Source: Geodermatophilus africanus
GTDB lineage: Bacteria; Actinomycetota; Actinomycetes; Mycobacteriales; Geodermatophilaceae
NCBI RefSeq assembly: GCF_900107105.1
Contig: NZ_FNOT01000011.1
Location: 112,888 to 176,887, forward strand
DNA length: 64,000 bases
Direction: 5' to 3'
Shown here: one piece after another, positions 26,536 to 36,936 of the stretch
Position numbering within the stretch: position 1 is the first letter of the stretch
How the letters are laid out: each line of letters opens with the position of its first letter
Program-made: the position numbers and the translations under genes
Notes under the pieces: generated by a model
The model's input: the letters and a program-made list of their open reading frames with translations, nothing else
Database searches by the model: none
What the model was told of the DNA's origin: nothing

Positions 26536-27570
26536 GTGCCGTTCCTGCTCGCCCGCCTGGGACGCCTGCTGCGCGTGCGGCTGCCGGGCTGGCGGCTGCC
26601 GCTGGCCGTCGCGCTCGTCGTCTTCCTGACCAGTTGGGCGGCCATGGCCCTGCTCGAGCCGGCCTCGACCGGCATCGCTTCGCCGGGCACCTACTGGTGG
26701 TACTTCGTCGTCACCGCGGCCACCGTGGGTTACGGCGACATCTACCCGGCGTCGACCGGCGGCCGCGTCGTCGGGGCGTACGTCATCGTCGGCGGCATCG
26801 TCACGCTCACCCTGCTCTTCACGCAGTTGTCGGCCGCGCTGCAGTCGGTGAGGGGCAAGAGACTGAGGGGGCTGGTCGAGCTGGACCTCGCCGACCACGT
26901 CGTCCTGCTCGGCTACACGCCGGGGCGGACGGCGCGCATCATCGCCGAGCTGTGCGCCGAGGACCGCGGGCCCGTGGTGCTGTGCACCTCGGAGGACGTC
27001 CCCGAGGACCCGTTCCCGGAGCGGCTGGCCGTGCAGTTCGTCCGCGGCGACCTGACCGACGAGGACGTCATGGCCCGCGCCTCCGTGGGCCGCGCCCGGA
27101 CGGCGGTCGTCGACGTCCGCGACGACAACGAGGCCCTGGCTGTCGCGCTCGCCGTCACCCACGCCAACCCGCGCATCCACCTGGTCGTCGCACTGCGCGA
27201 CCTCGGCCGGCTGGGCACGCTGCGCTACGTGCACCCCGACGTCCAGGCGGTGCAGTGGCACATGCCGTACCTGCTCACCGAGGAGGCCAACGACCCGGGC
27301 ATCGCGCAGGTCTACAGCGACCTGATGACCAGCGGCGGGCACGGCAACACCTACTCGACGCGCCTCCCGGGCGGCTTCCCCCACCGCACCTTCGGCGAGT
27401 GCCAGACCTGGTTCGGCCGCACCTTCGGCGCCACCGTGCTGGCGCTGCGCACCGACGGCGGGCCGCTGGTGGTCAGCCCCGGCTGGGACACCCCGGTGGC
27501 CGATGGGACGACGCTCTACTACGTCGCCGGGCAGCGCATCGACGCCGACGCGCTGCGCGGCGGTCGCTGA
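26536..27570 (+). CDS. two-TM potassium channel with RCK/TrkA-N domain
   Basis: A 344-residue channel subunit. A first helix (LPLAVALVVFLTSWAAMALL) is followed by a pore loop with the K+ selectivity filter TVGYGD near residue 64, then a second helix (VVGAYVIVGGIVTLTLLFTQL). The cytosolic RCK domain starts DHVVLLGYTPGRTARIIAEL; the dinucleotide loop is the variant GYTPGRT. A C-terminal domain follows. GTG at 26536 has GGAGG 10 nt upstream. It probably forms a tetrameric, ligand-gated K+ channel. Confidence 0.88.
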   Translation: MPFLLARLGRLLRVRLPGWRLPLAVALVVFLTSWAAMALLEPASTGIASPGTYWWYFVVTAATVGYGDIYPASTGGRVVGAYVIVGGIVTLTLLFTQLSAALQSVRGKRLRGLVELDLADHVVLLGYTPGRTARIIAELCAEDRGPVVLCTSEDVPEDPFPERLAVQFVRGDLTDEDVMARASVGRARTAVVDVRDDNEALAVALAVTHANPRIHLVVALRDLGRLGTLRYVHPDVQAVQWHMPYLLTEEANDPGIAQVYSDLMTSGGHGNTYSTRLPGGFPHRTFGECQTWFGRTFGATVLALRTDGGPLVVSPGWDTPVADGTTLYYVAGQRIDADALRGGR

Positions 27571-27573
27571 TCC

Positions 27574-28080
27574 TCAGCCCCCCAGCAGGCCGCGCACGTA
27601 GGCCGCCTGCCCGAGATGCTGCAGGTCGTCGGAGAGCACGCTGACCAGCCGGACGCCGAGGGTGACCGGCGGGTCCCAGTTCGTGTCGACGACCCGGTCG
27701 AGGTCCTCGTCGGAGAGCCCGGCCAGGAACTGCGCCGTCCGCGAGTGGACCGCGCGGGCGTAGCCCAGCAGCAGGTCGGCCGAGGGCACCCGGACGGCGT
27801 CGACCTCCTCGTCGCTCATCCCGTAGCCGGTCGCCGCCTCGGCCACGGGCAGGCCGAAGCGGCCGGCCCAGCCCTCGGCCGTCCACACCTGCTCGGTGCC
27901 GGCGACCTCGGCGACGTGGTCGTCCTGCACCCGCAGCAGGTGCCAGGCCAGCCAGCCGATCGGGTTGGCGCCGGGCTGCACCCGGCGGGCGAGGTCGTCG
28001 GGGTCCAGCCCCTCGACGGTGCTGGTGAACGTCTCCTCGACCTGCTCGTAGGCGTACGTCAGGACGTCGCGGCTGCGCAT
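27574..28080 (-). CDS. DinB-like (DUF664) four-helix protein
   Basis: A 168-residue DinB-superfamily protein, starting MRSRDVLTYAYEQVEETF. A metal-binding His set is suggested by WLAWHLLRVQDDHVAEV and DDLQHLGQAAYVRGLL. Relatives are metal-dependent thiol transferases or are uncharacterised; in actinobacteria some use mycothiol. Its stop lies 3 nt from the stop of the convergent channel gene. Confidence 0.82.
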   Translation of the reverse strand: MRSRDVLTYAYEQVEETFTSTVEGLDPDDLARRVQPGANPIGWLAWHLLRVQDDHVAEVAGTEQVWTAEGWAGRFGLPVAEAATGYGMSDEEVDAVRVPSADLLLGYARAVHSRTAQFLAGLSDEDLDRVVDTNWDPPVTLGVRLVSVLSDDLQHLGQAAYVRGLLGG

Positions 28081-28108
28081 GGCCGACCGCTACCCGCGGG
28101 CTCCCCGG

Positions 28109-28260
28109 TCACTCGCCGTCCGGGCGCTCCTCCGGCTCGCTCTGGGCCTCCAGGTCGGCGGCCTGCTCCGGGGTCTCGAGCTCCAGGGCGATGTCGCGGG
28201 GCTGGGGGTGTCGGCGGGCGGCGTCGTCATGGCCCGAGCCTGCACCTGGACGCCGCCGCG

Positions 28261-28264
<4 letters not shown>
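28109..28264 (-). CDS. 51-aa acidic ORF coupled to the Ser/Thr kinase gene
   Basis: A short ORF starting at GTG 28264, overlapping the kinase stop (28261-28263) as GTGA and ending at TGA 28109-28111. The product has a basic first third and a clearly acidic rest (DIALELETPEQAADLEAQ near its centre). The overlap type is the same as at four other real gene junctions in this window, and codon third positions are G/C-rich. Function unknown; it may be a substrate or partner of the kinase. Not recognised by family. Confidence 0.5.
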
Positions 28265-29496
<1,232 letters not shown>

Positions 29497-29677
29497 GCGC
29501 GGACGGTACGCCCCGGTGGGCGCCGGTGTGAGCCGGAACGCACTCCCGCGCCGGTCCGGGACCCGCCCCACGGCGCCCGGCGGCGGAGGTCCTTGTCGGC
29601 GGGCGGCCGCCCGGTTCATGATCGGGTCGCCCGCGGGAGCACCGGGCCCCACGGCGGGCGGTGCCGAGGAGGCCGTC

Positions 29678-30256
29678 ATGACCGAGCAGGCCGAACGGGT
29701 TCAGGAACCCCAGGCACGCGGGAACCGGGTGGTGGTCGGCGTCGACGGGTCGGCCGGGGCGCGGGCCGCGTTGCGCTTCGCCGTCGAGGACGCCGTCCGC
29801 CGGGGCGTGCCCGTCGAGGCGGTCATCTCCCACCGCCCGCCGGAGGCCTGGATGGACTTCGACGCGATCGGCAACTTCCATTACGACGAGGCCGAGGCGG
29901 TGGCGCGGCAGCGGGCCGAGACGACCATCGCCGAGGTGCTCCGCGAGGTCCCGGAGCCGCACCCGGAGATCCACGTGACGGCCGTCCTCGGCTCGGCGGC
30001 GGACGCGCTGATCCGGGAGTCCGCCGGTGCGGACCTGCTCGTGGTCGGCAGCCGGGGGCACGGCGGGTTCTCCAGCATGCTGCTCGGGTCCACGAGCATG
30101 CAGTGCGCGCTGCACGCGGAGTGCCCGGTCACCGTGGTCCACTCGCCCGAGGCGCACCGGGAACGGCTGCACCTGCGCCGCCGGGCCGGCGGGGAGCGGG
30201 TGCGGGCGAAGCGGCGGCGCTTCCGGGGCGCGGCGGCCGACTTCAGCGGCCCCTGA
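29678..30256 (+). CDS. universal stress protein (single UspA domain)
   Basis: A 192-residue UspA protein. VVVGVDGSAGARAALRFAV is the first strand and loop, and LLVVGSRGHGGFSSMLLGSTS matches the ATP-binding G-2x-G-9x-G(S/T) signature. The C-terminal 35 residues are Arg-rich and extra to the domain. The ATG at 29678 has GAGGAGG upstream. It is divergent from the kinase gene; the shared 180-nt intergenic region may hold both promoters. Confidence 0.9.
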   Translation: MTEQAERVQEPQARGNRVVVGVDGSAGARAALRFAVEDAVRRGVPVEAVISHRPPEAWMDFDAIGNFHYDEAEAVARQRAETTIAEVLREVPEPHPEIHVTAVLGSAADALIRESAGADLLVVGSRGHGGFSSMLLGSTSMQCALHAECPVTVVHSPEAHRERLHLRRRAGGERVRAKRRRFRGAAADFSGP

Positions 30257-30334
30257 CGGGCCGGACACCGCTCGGCTGACCACCGGGCGTCACCCCGACC
30301 CTGCGAGGGCTGGCAGGACGGGCTACCTGCAGTA

Positions 30335-30392
30335 GAAGGACCCCCTCCCCCCCACCACTCGCAAGCTCGCGGCGGTACCCGGGAGGGGGCCG
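30335..30392. repeat. interspersed G/C-block repeat, copy 2 (bidirectional terminator-like)
   Basis: This element begins with GGACCCCCTCC and ends with GGAGGGGGCCG, around the core CTCGCAAGCTCG. By eye it is about 85% identical to the minus strand of 13425-13485. Outer arms GAAGGACC (30335) and GGTCCTTTC (ending about 30418) extend the possible hairpin to the stop of the next gene. It lies between two convergent genes, as does copy 1. Confidence 0.6.
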
Positions 30393-30417
30393 AGGGGCGG
30401 GGCAGGGAGGTCCTTTC

Positions 30418-30918
30418 TCAGTCGGGGGAGCCCAGCCAGCGGCGGAGCACGTCGTCCTCGCGGCGCAGCACGACCATCGCCAGCTCGCGGACGGCGGCCT
30501 CGGCCTGCCGCCCGACCACCGGAGCGTCCACCTCGGCCTCCCCGGTGACCGTCGAGCGGGTGCCTCCGGCGGTCGGCCGCAGCCGGCGCTCGCCGCGCAC
30601 CGCCGCCGTCCGGCCGAGGATGCGGGACTCGACCTGCAGGACGCCGCGGTGCCCGCCGTCGCCGTCGGACGCCCAGCTGCGCCGGTCGGCCACGGCGACC
30701 TCGCGGCCGACGAAGCGGGTGAACACCCCCGGGACGCCCAGCGTCGGGACGACGAGCCGCAGCGCGGTGCGCGGGCCCTCGCCGTCCGGGGTGCTCTCCG
30801 CCGACTCGAGTCGCGCGCCGAGGGCCTGTGCGTAGTCGCGGAGGAAGGCCTCGTCGGTGAGGACGGCGAGGACGTCGTCCGGACCGGCCGGGAACGTGGC
30901 GGTGTGGTCGATGGGCAC
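30418..30918 (-). CDS. DUF2505 / SRPBCC-like protein
   Basis: A 166-residue START-fold-like protein. MPIDHTATFPAGPDDVLAVLTDEAFLRDY is the typical first strand-helix of DUF2505. The mid part is beta-rich and ends with a long helix (AEAAVRELAMVVLRREDDVLRRWL). Members probably bind a lipid or other hydrophobic ligand, but no reaction is known. It is followed downstream by the repeat element and the convergent stress-protein gene. Confidence 0.82.
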   Translation of the reverse strand: MPIDHTATFPAGPDDVLAVLTDEAFLRDYAQALGARLESAESTPDGEGPRTALRLVVPTLGVPGVFTRFVGREVAVADRRSWASDGDGGHRGVLQVESRILGRTAAVRGERRLRPTAGGTRSTVTGEAEVDAPVVGRQAEAAVRELAMVVLRREDDVLRRWLGSPD

Positions 30919-30999
30919 GTGCCATCCTGCGACGGCCCGGCCACCTGCGCCCGTCGAGCCGCGGCACCGGCCCGGTCCGGGGAGTGGCCCGGCGCGCGG

Positions 31000-31620
31000 T
31001 CAGCCCGGCGTGCCGTCGGCGAAGCCGGCCGCGCCGTACGCGCCGCTCATGAACCTCCCGCGGGTGATCGCCCGGTCGACCTCGTCGACGACCAGGTCGA
31101 CCAGCCAGCGCACCGGCCCGGTGCGCGCGAGGAGCTCCTCGTGGGCGCGTGCCCGCGGCGAGTCCAGCAGGCCGAGGGTGCCGGCGACCGCGGCGAGGGC
31201 GGCGTCCTCGGGCGTCCACCCCTGCCGCTGCGGCTGCTCGAGGGCCTGCTCGTCGGCGGCCGTGCGGTCGGCGCGCGTGTCCTCGTAGCGGGTGCCCAGC
31301 AGCTGGCGGCGCACCGTCCACGAGCCGCGCCGCACGTGCTCGGCGGCCAGGTCCTGCTGGTCGACCGGGCCGCGGCGGAGCAGGTCGGTCAGCGATTCGG
31401 CGCCCTCCGCGAGCAGCCGGTCGGCGGGTGCGAAACCGGTGGGCGGGTCGTCGAACTCCACGGCGTCCTCGGTCTCCCGCACCCGGCCGCGCAGCGCGAG
31501 GTCGACCAGCAGGGTGCCGCGCACCGCCAACGCCGTCACCAGGTCGTCGGTCAGTCGGCCCCGGTCGAGGGCGAGGGCGGCCAGCCGCATCGACACCGAG
31601 TCGTCCCAGTCGTCGTCCAC
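31000..31620 (-). CDS. GPP34 (GOLPH3-like) family protein
   Basis: A 206-residue all-helical protein with the bacterial GOLPH3/Vps74 pattern: LAALALDRGRLTDDLVTALAVRGTLLVDLALRGRV near the start, GTRYEDTRADR in the middle and a C-terminal helix with VVDEVDRAITRGRF. The eukaryotic relatives bind phosphoinositides at the Golgi; in actinobacteria the role is open. It follows the HXXEE gene by 18 nt on the same strand, so both are probably in one transcript. Confidence 0.78.
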   Translation of the reverse strand: MDDDWDDSVSMRLAALALDRGRLTDDLVTALAVRGTLLVDLALRGRVRETEDAVEFDDPPTGFAPADRLLAEGAESLTDLLRRGPVDQQDLAAEHVRRGSWTVRRQLLGTRYEDTRADRTAADEQALEQPQRQGWTPEDAALAAVAGTLGLLDSPRARAHEELLARTGPVRWLVDLVVDEVDRAITRGRFMSGAYGAAGFADGTPG

Positions 31621-31638
31621 GGGCGCATCCTGGTGCGG

Positions 31639-32235
31639 TCAGGGGTGCCGAGTCGACCTCCCCGCGACCGGCGCGGGACGGCGGCCGGGGCCGGCCCGTC
31701 GTCCGGTGAGCCGGAGCAGGCCGGACGCCGCGAGGTGCGCCCCGGGGACGAGCAGCGGCCCGAGGAGTGCCACCGCCGGGGGAGTGCGTGCCGCCGGGAC
31801 CCCGGCGGCACGGAGCCTCGACCGGGCCCAGAGCACGAACGGTGCGACGACCGTGGGGGCGGTCAGCCCGCCGGGCGTGTAGCCCCGGGTGAGCACGGCG
31901 GAGGCCACGTGCGGGACGGCGTGCCACCCGAAGCCGGCGAGGGTGGCCTGGAACAGCGGGTCGGCACCGTCGGTGCGCGCGCCCCGGGCCGACGCCGCGG
32001 CGATGCACGAGCCCACCAGGCCGATGGCCACGGTCGCGTGCGGACGGGAGACCGCCGTGCGGTCCCAGACCCGCGCGGGGACCCGGGGCAGCGTGCGCTC
32101 CAGGCGCGGCCGGGCCCGGTCGGCCCAGCCGGGCATGGTGACCAGTTCCTCCGCGTCGTGCAGCGCCCACGCGAGGAGGAGCCCCCACGTCACGCCGCGC
32201 GGGAGGCGCCGGGAGGGGGCCGGGACGCGAGGCAC
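31639..32235 (-). CDS. HXXEE-domain membrane protein
   Basis: A 198-residue membrane protein with the defining motif HDAEE in the first helix (TWGLLLAWALHDAEELVTMPGW). A second signature is GFGWHAVPHVASAVLTRGYTPG. About five hydrophobic segments are visible. The function of HXXEE proteins is unknown. The GTG at 32235 is the most likely start, although the frame stays open further upstream; it lies just before the first conserved residues. Confidence 0.75.
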   Translation of the reverse strand: MPRVPAPSRRLPRGVTWGLLLAWALHDAEELVTMPGWADRARPRLERTLPRVPARVWDRTAVSRPHATVAIGLVGSCIAAASARGARTDGADPLFQATLAGFGWHAVPHVASAVLTRGYTPGGLTAPTVVAPFVLWARSRLRAAGVPAARTPPAVALLGPLLVPGAHLAASGLLRLTGRRAGPGRRPAPVAGRSTRHP

Positions 32236-32357
32236 CCGGCCATCCTCGTCCCTCTGTCGGGCCGGGTCGGTGGGACCCGGCCCGACGGCCGCCGCGGCGG
32301 TGCGCCCGGGAGCCGCGGCCGTGCGTCCTCCGCGCGATCGGCCCCGGCGGCGGCCGG

Positions 32358-34007
32358 TCAGGTCCCCCGCAGCTCGCGGCGGAGGATCTTGCCGGTGACG
32401 GTCTTGGGCAGCTCGTCGACGAGCGCGACGCTGCGCGGGTACTTGTAGGCCGCCATGCGCTCCTTGCAGTGGGCGATCAGCTCGTCGGGCGTCGCGCTCG
32501 CGCCGGGCACCAGGCTGACGAAGGCCTTCACCGTCTCCCCGCGCCTCTCGTCGGGGACCCCCACGACCGCCGACTCGCGGACCGCCGGGTGCTCGGCGAG
32601 CACGTCCTCGACCTCGCGCGGCCACACCTTGTAGCCCGACGCGTTGATCATGTCCTTCTTGCGGTCGACGATGAAAACCCAGCCCTCGGGGGTCATGAAG
32701 CCGACGTCGCCGCTCTTCAGCGCGCCGCCGGGCAGGTTGGCGGCGGTCTCCTCGGGCTTGCCCCAGTAGCCGGCGACCACCTGCGGCCCGTCGGCGACGA
32801 TCTCGCCGACCTCGCCGAGCGGGAGGTCCTTGCCGTCGTCGTCCTGGATGCGCACCACCGTGTTGGGCGTCGGGACGCCGACCGAGAGCGCGCCGGACGC
32901 CGGGTCGACCGGCGACGGCGTGCCGAACGGCGTGACCGTCATGGGCGAGGTCGTCTCGGTCAGGCCGTAGGCGTTGTGCACCTGCTTCCCGGTGGCCTCG
33001 AGGAACCGCCGCTCCGCGGCCGGCGAGATCGGGGCGCCGCCGGAGTAGATCGACGTGAACGACGCGAAGTGGTCCCGGGTGACCCCCGGCGCGTTGAGCA
33101 GGGCGCTGAACGCGGTGATCGCGCCGATGGTGAACGCCGGCCGGTGCTCGAGGAAGGCGTCCAGGACCACCTGCGGCTCGAACCGGTAGGCCAGCACCAG
33201 CGGCGCCGGGACCAGCATGCTGACCGCGATGTGCCCGATCAGCCCGGTGATGTGGAACAGCGGGGCGATGCCGAAGATCGCGCCGTCCCGCCCGGCGTGC
33301 GTCCAGTCGCGGTAGACCTGCGCGGTGAAGACGACGTTCCGGTGGGTGTTCATGGCGCCCTTGGGCACCCCCGTCGTCCCCGAGGTGTAGGTCAGGAAGG
33401 CGACGTCGTCGGGGCCCAGCTGCACCGGCGGCGGGGTCTGCCCGCGGTGCTCGGCCAGGAACTCGCCGAGGTCCGTCGTTCCCTCGTGCCGCTGCCGGGT
33501 GACCCCGGCGAACAGCCGCTCGTCGTCCCGGGTCTGGAAGTCCAGCTCGCTGGTGGTGAGCACCAGCCGGACGCCGGTGTCGGGCACGACGTCGCGGGCG
33601 ACCTGGTCGTACAACGACTCCAGGGACAGCAGCACCGTGGCCCCGGAGTCCTTGAGCAGGTAGGAGAGCTCGCGGGACCGGCTCATCGGGTTGATCGACA
33701 CCATGACGCCGCCGGCCTTCCAGGTGGCGACCATCGCGACGACGAACTGCGGGACGTTCTGCAGGTAGACGGCCAGCCGGTCACCGGCGGCGAACCCGTT
33801 GGCCAGCAGGCCGGCGGCCAGGGCGTCGCTGAGCTCGTCGAGCTCCCGGCGGCCGATCACGCCGTCGAAGTACCGCAGCGCGTCGCCCGAGGGGTCCCGG
33901 GCGAGCCCCGCGCGGAACATGCTCAGGGCGTCGTCGAACTCGATCTCGTAGTCGGCCGGCTGGTCGCCGTAGAGGGCGAGCCAGGGCCGTTCGTCGTAGT
34001 CGCTCAC
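32358..34007 (-). CDS. AMP-dependent acyl-CoA synthetase
   Basis: A 549-residue ANL-superfamily ligase that makes acyl-CoA from a carboxylic acid, ATP and CoA. Core motifs are LTYTSGTTGVPKGA (A3), NAYGLTETTSP (A5), GDVGFMTPEGWVFIVDRKKDM (A7/A8) and the catalytic Lys in PKTVTGKILRREL (A10). GTG at 34007 starts 7 nt after the stop of the cyclase gene, so both belong to one operon. The acid substrate is not obvious; the neighbours suggest a short or medium hydroxy acid. Confidence 0.9.
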   Translation of the reverse strand: MSDYDERPWLALYGDQPADYEIEFDDALSMFRAGLARDPSGDALRYFDGVIGRRELDELSDALAAGLLANGFAAGDRLAVYLQNVPQFVVAMVATWKAGGVMVSINPMSRSRELSYLLKDSGATVLLSLESLYDQVARDVVPDTGVRLVLTTSELDFQTRDDERLFAGVTRQRHEGTTDLGEFLAEHRGQTPPPVQLGPDDVAFLTYTSGTTGVPKGAMNTHRNVVFTAQVYRDWTHAGRDGAIFGIAPLFHITGLIGHIAVSMLVPAPLVLAYRFEPQVVLDAFLEHRPAFTIGAITAFSALLNAPGVTRDHFASFTSIYSGGAPISPAAERRFLEATGKQVHNAYGLTETTSPMTVTPFGTPSPVDPASGALSVGVPTPNTVVRIQDDDGKDLPLGEVGEIVADGPQVVAGYWGKPEETAANLPGGALKSGDVGFMTPEGWVFIVDRKKDMINASGYKVWPREVEDVLAEHPAVRESAVVGVPDERRGETVKAFVSLVPGASATPDELIAHCKERMAAYKYPRSVALVDELPKTVTGKILRRELRGT

Positions 34008-34014
34008 GGCAGTC

Positions 34015-34980
34015 CTACTTGATGACGACGGGGTTGACGGGGGAGCCGCTGCCCTGGGCGACCTTGAGCGGGGCGGCGACGTAGAGGAAGGCGTACTGCC
34101 CGTCCTCGGCGCAGTCGGCGGCCAGCTCCTCGAGGTCGGTGATCTCGGTGAAGGTGACCCCGAGGTTGCGCATGAGCGCGTTGTGCAGGACGAGGGCGAC
34201 GCCGTTGTTCGGGTCGGCGGTCACCTCGTTGGCGATGGTGTCGGTGACCAGGTTGGGGATCTCCATGTCCTGGAACCACTGCACCAACTCGGGGCTGTAG
34301 ACCAGGCCGGGCTCGTTGAAGCCCTCGTAGAAGGCCTCGCCCTGCTCGAAGAACAGCTGCAGGAAGTTGGTCCGGACGACCAGGATGTCCCGCTGCTGGA
34401 TCTGCACGCCCTGCGCCTCCGCGCAGGCCAGCAGGTCCTCGTGCGTGAAGGTCTCGCCCTTGTCGAGGGTGTCCTTGCCGCGGAAGCGCGCCACGTCCAG
34501 CAGGACGGCCCGGCCGACGACGCCGCGCCGGGCGATCGGCTCGACGCTGGCCTTGTCCATGCCGCCGACGGTGGTGCGCGCGTCGTAGCCGTTCCAGAGC
34601 TGCCCGCCGTACCAGACGTGGCCCAGCCCGTCGTACTGCGTCGAGCCCTGCAGGAAGGCGTTGATCTTGTCGTCGGCGTAGTGCAGGCCGCCGGGGTACT
34701 GCGGCGCGTCGGGGGAGTCCCAGGTCGACTCGTCGAGGATCTGAGTCCGCTCGGCGGGGGCTCGGCCGGGCCACACCGGGTCGCCCTTCGGGTCGCCGAT
34801 GAGCCGTTGCAGGGTGAACACCTTGCCCGAGCTGACCAGCCGGACGGCGGCGAGCACCTGCTCGGGGCCCAGGTAGTTCAGGGAGCCGACCTCGTCGTCC
34901 GGACCCCACTTGCCCCAGTTCGACGGCGCGCCGGCGAGCAGGTCGTCGAGGGCGGGGGCGGTGGGGGGCGCGTCGGTCAC
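34015..34980 (-). CDS. cyclase family protein (kynurenine formamidase fold)
   Basis: A 321-residue member of the cyclase/formamidase family (PF04199). It contains NAFLQGSTQYDGLGHVWYGG in the place where formamidases have HxGTHxDxxxH, so the first metal-binding His residues are replaced while Asp and the last His are kept. GKDTLDKGETFTHEDLL and VRTNFLQLFFEQG are also family-like. This subgroup is common in actinobacteria; its reaction is not known. GTG at 34980 is preceded by AGGAGAT. Confidence 0.8.
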   Translation of the reverse strand: MTDAPPTAPALDDLLAGAPSNWGKWGPDDEVGSLNYLGPEQVLAAVRLVSSGKVFTLQRLIGDPKGDPVWPGRAPAERTQILDESTWDSPDAPQYPGGLHYADDKINAFLQGSTQYDGLGHVWYGGQLWNGYDARTTVGGMDKASVEPIARRGVVGRAVLLDVARFRGKDTLDKGETFTHEDLLACAEAQGVQIQQRDILVVRTNFLQLFFEQGEAFYEGFNEPGLVYSPELVQWFQDMEIPNLVTDTIANEVTADPNNGVALVLHNALMRNLGVTFTEITDLEELAADCAEDGQYAFLYVAAPLKVAQGSGSPVNPVVIK

Positions 34981-35127
34981 GGTATCTCCTGGGCTGGGAA
35001 GGGAACCGCCGGGAAGCGGACGGAACGGTGCCGTGGACTATCCCGTCGGTGTGGTGCGGACCACAAGCACGTGCAACATTCGGCGCAACGCCGCGCAGCC
35101 GCACCGCCCGACCGAGAGAGGGACGTC

Positions 35128-36417
35128 ATGACCACCGTCTCGCCCGCCCATCCGGAGTCCGTCTTCACCTACGGGGCGCCGCTGCTGAAGTTCGGGCACG
35201 GGGCCTCCGACGAGATCGGGTTCGACCTGAGCCGGTACGGCGTCGAGCGGGTGCTGGTGGTCACCGACGCCGGACTGGCGGCCACCGGCATCCCGCAGCG
35301 GGTGGCCGACCAGATGGCGCAGTTCGGCATCGAGGCGCGCGTGTACGACGGCGTGCACGTCGAGCCGACCGACCTCAGCCTCACCGCCGCGATCGAGGAG
35401 GCCCGATCGACCGGGCCGTGGGACGCCTTCGTCGCGGTCGGCGGCGGCTCCAGCATCGACACCGCCAAGGCGATCGACCTGCTGACGACCAACCCCGGCG
35501 AGCTCCTGGACTACGTCAACGTGCCGGTCGGGAAGGGGCAGGCGCCGTCGCAGCCGCTCAAGCCGCTGATCGCCGTCCCGACGACGACGGGCACCGGCTC
35601 GGAGAGCACCACGATCTGCGTCATGGACGTGATCTCGGCGCGGGTCAAGACCGGCATCAGCCACGCGATGCTGCGCCCGACCCTGGCCGTGATCGACCCG
35701 GTCCTCACCATGACCCAGCCGGCCGGGGTGACGGCCGCGTCAGGCATGGACATCCTGTGTCACGCCCTGGAGAGCTACACGGCACGCTGGTACACGACCT
35801 ACGAGCACAAGACGCCGGACAAGCGGGTGCCCTACTGCGGCTCGAACCCCATCTCGGACATGTGGGCGGAGAAGTCGCTCACCCTGCTGGCCGGCTCGTT
35901 CCGGCGGGCGGTCCGGCACGGGGACGACGAGCAGGCCCGCTCGGACATGGCCATGGCGGCCACCTTCGCCGGCATGGGCTTCGGGAACGCCGGCGTCCAC
36001 ATCCCGCACGCCAACGCCTACCCCATCGCCGGGCAGGTGAAGGACTTCCACCCCAAGGACTACCCGGCCGGCGAGCCGATGGTCCCGCACGGGATGTCGG
36101 TGGCGCTGACCGCTCCCGAGGCCTTCCGGTTCACCTTCGAGGCCTCCCCGGAGCGGCACGTGCGGGCGGCCCAGCTGCTGGCGCCGAACGCCGGGATCCC
36201 GACCGAGGCGGTCGACTTCCTGCCCATGGTCCTGACCGACCTGATGCGCGACATCGACATCCCCAACGGCGTGGGGGCGGTCGGCTTCGGCGAGGACGAC
36301 GTCCCCGACCTCGTCGAGGGCACGATGAAGCAGCAGCGGCTGCTGGCGACCTGCCCCCGCGAGGTCACCGAGGACGACATCGCCGGCATCTTCCGCCGCT
36401 CGATGTCGCTGTGGTGA
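35128..36417 (+). CDS. iron-containing alcohol dehydrogenase, HOT-like
   Basis: A 429-residue Fe-ADH. NAD-binding GGGSSIDTAKAIDLL, VPTTTGTGSESTT, metal-site DILCHALESYTARW and GNAGVHIPHANAYPIAG are all present. The last motif and the length match hydroxyacid-oxoacid transhydrogenases (ADHFE1 type), which oxidise 4-hydroxybutyrate to succinic semialdehyde with 2-oxoglutarate as acceptor. The ATG at 35128 has GAGAGAGGGAC upstream. It is divergent from the cyclase-ligase pair, which may work in the same hydroxy-acid pathway. Confidence 0.88.
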   Translation: MTTVSPAHPESVFTYGAPLLKFGHGASDEIGFDLSRYGVERVLVVTDAGLAATGIPQRVADQMAQFGIEARVYDGVHVEPTDLSLTAAIEEARSTGPWDAFVAVGGGSSIDTAKAIDLLTTNPGELLDYVNVPVGKGQAPSQPLKPLIAVPTTTGTGSESTTICVMDVISARVKTGISHAMLRPTLAVIDPVLTMTQPAGVTAASGMDILCHALESYTARWYTTYEHKTPDKRVPYCGSNPISDMWAEKSLTLLAGSFRRAVRHGDDEQARSDMAMAATFAGMGFGNAGVHIPHANAYPIAGQVKDFHPKDYPAGEPMVPHGMSVALTAPEAFRFTFEASPERHVRAAQLLAPNAGIPTEAVDFLPMVLTDLMRDIDIPNGVGAVGFGEDDVPDLVEGTMKQQRLLATCPREVTEDDIAGIFRRSMSLW

Positions 36418-36834
36418 TCACCCGAGGCGGACGACGCTCTTCGTGACCTGGGCCGTGGCGACGAGCTCGCCGTCGACCACGGCCTCGGCGCGCATGAAGG
36501 CGACCGCGCGGCCGCGGCGCAGCACGGTGGCGGTGACGTCCACCCGCGCGTCCGCGGCCACCGGCCGCAGCAGCGACACCGTCTGGTCGTGGGTGACCGC
36601 GTGCTCGGTGTCGGACAGCCGGGGGAGCAGCGCCAGGTAGCTAGCGGTGTCGAGCAGCGTCGTCACCACGCCGCCGTGCAGCACCCCCGCCTGGTTCTGC
36701 GCCGACGCGCCGACCGGGAACCACAGGCCGGCCGCGGGGTCGGCCGGGTCACGCAGCCGCACGCCCAGGAACCGGTTGAGCGGGATGTCGAGCACGGCGC
36801 CCACCCGGGCGGCGGTCTCGGTCTCGGACGGCAC
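36418..36834 (-). CDS. PaaI-type hotdog thioesterase
   Basis: A 138-residue hotdog-fold acyl-CoA thioesterase. The signature AGVLHGGVVTTLLDTASYLAL holds the active-site loop and helix; VTATVLRRGRAVAFMRAEAV forms the last strands. The GTG at 36834 follows an AGGAGAGG site. It converges on the HOT-like gene with adjacent stop codons (0-nt gap). Confidence 0.85.
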   Translation of the reverse strand: MPSETETAARVGAVLDIPLNRFLGVRLRDPADPAAGLWFPVGASAQNQAGVLHGGVVTTLLDTASYLALLPRLSDTEHAVTHDQTVSLLRPVAADARVDVTATVLRRGRAVAFMRAEAVVDGELVATAQVTKSVVRLG

Positions 36835-36936
36835 GCGGCCACCTCTCCTCGGGGACCCGCCGAGCCTCGCACGCGACCCGGGCGAGCCCGACCTGGCACC
36901 CGCGTGGGCGCGGAGGCGGCTGCCCGGCGAGGTCGG

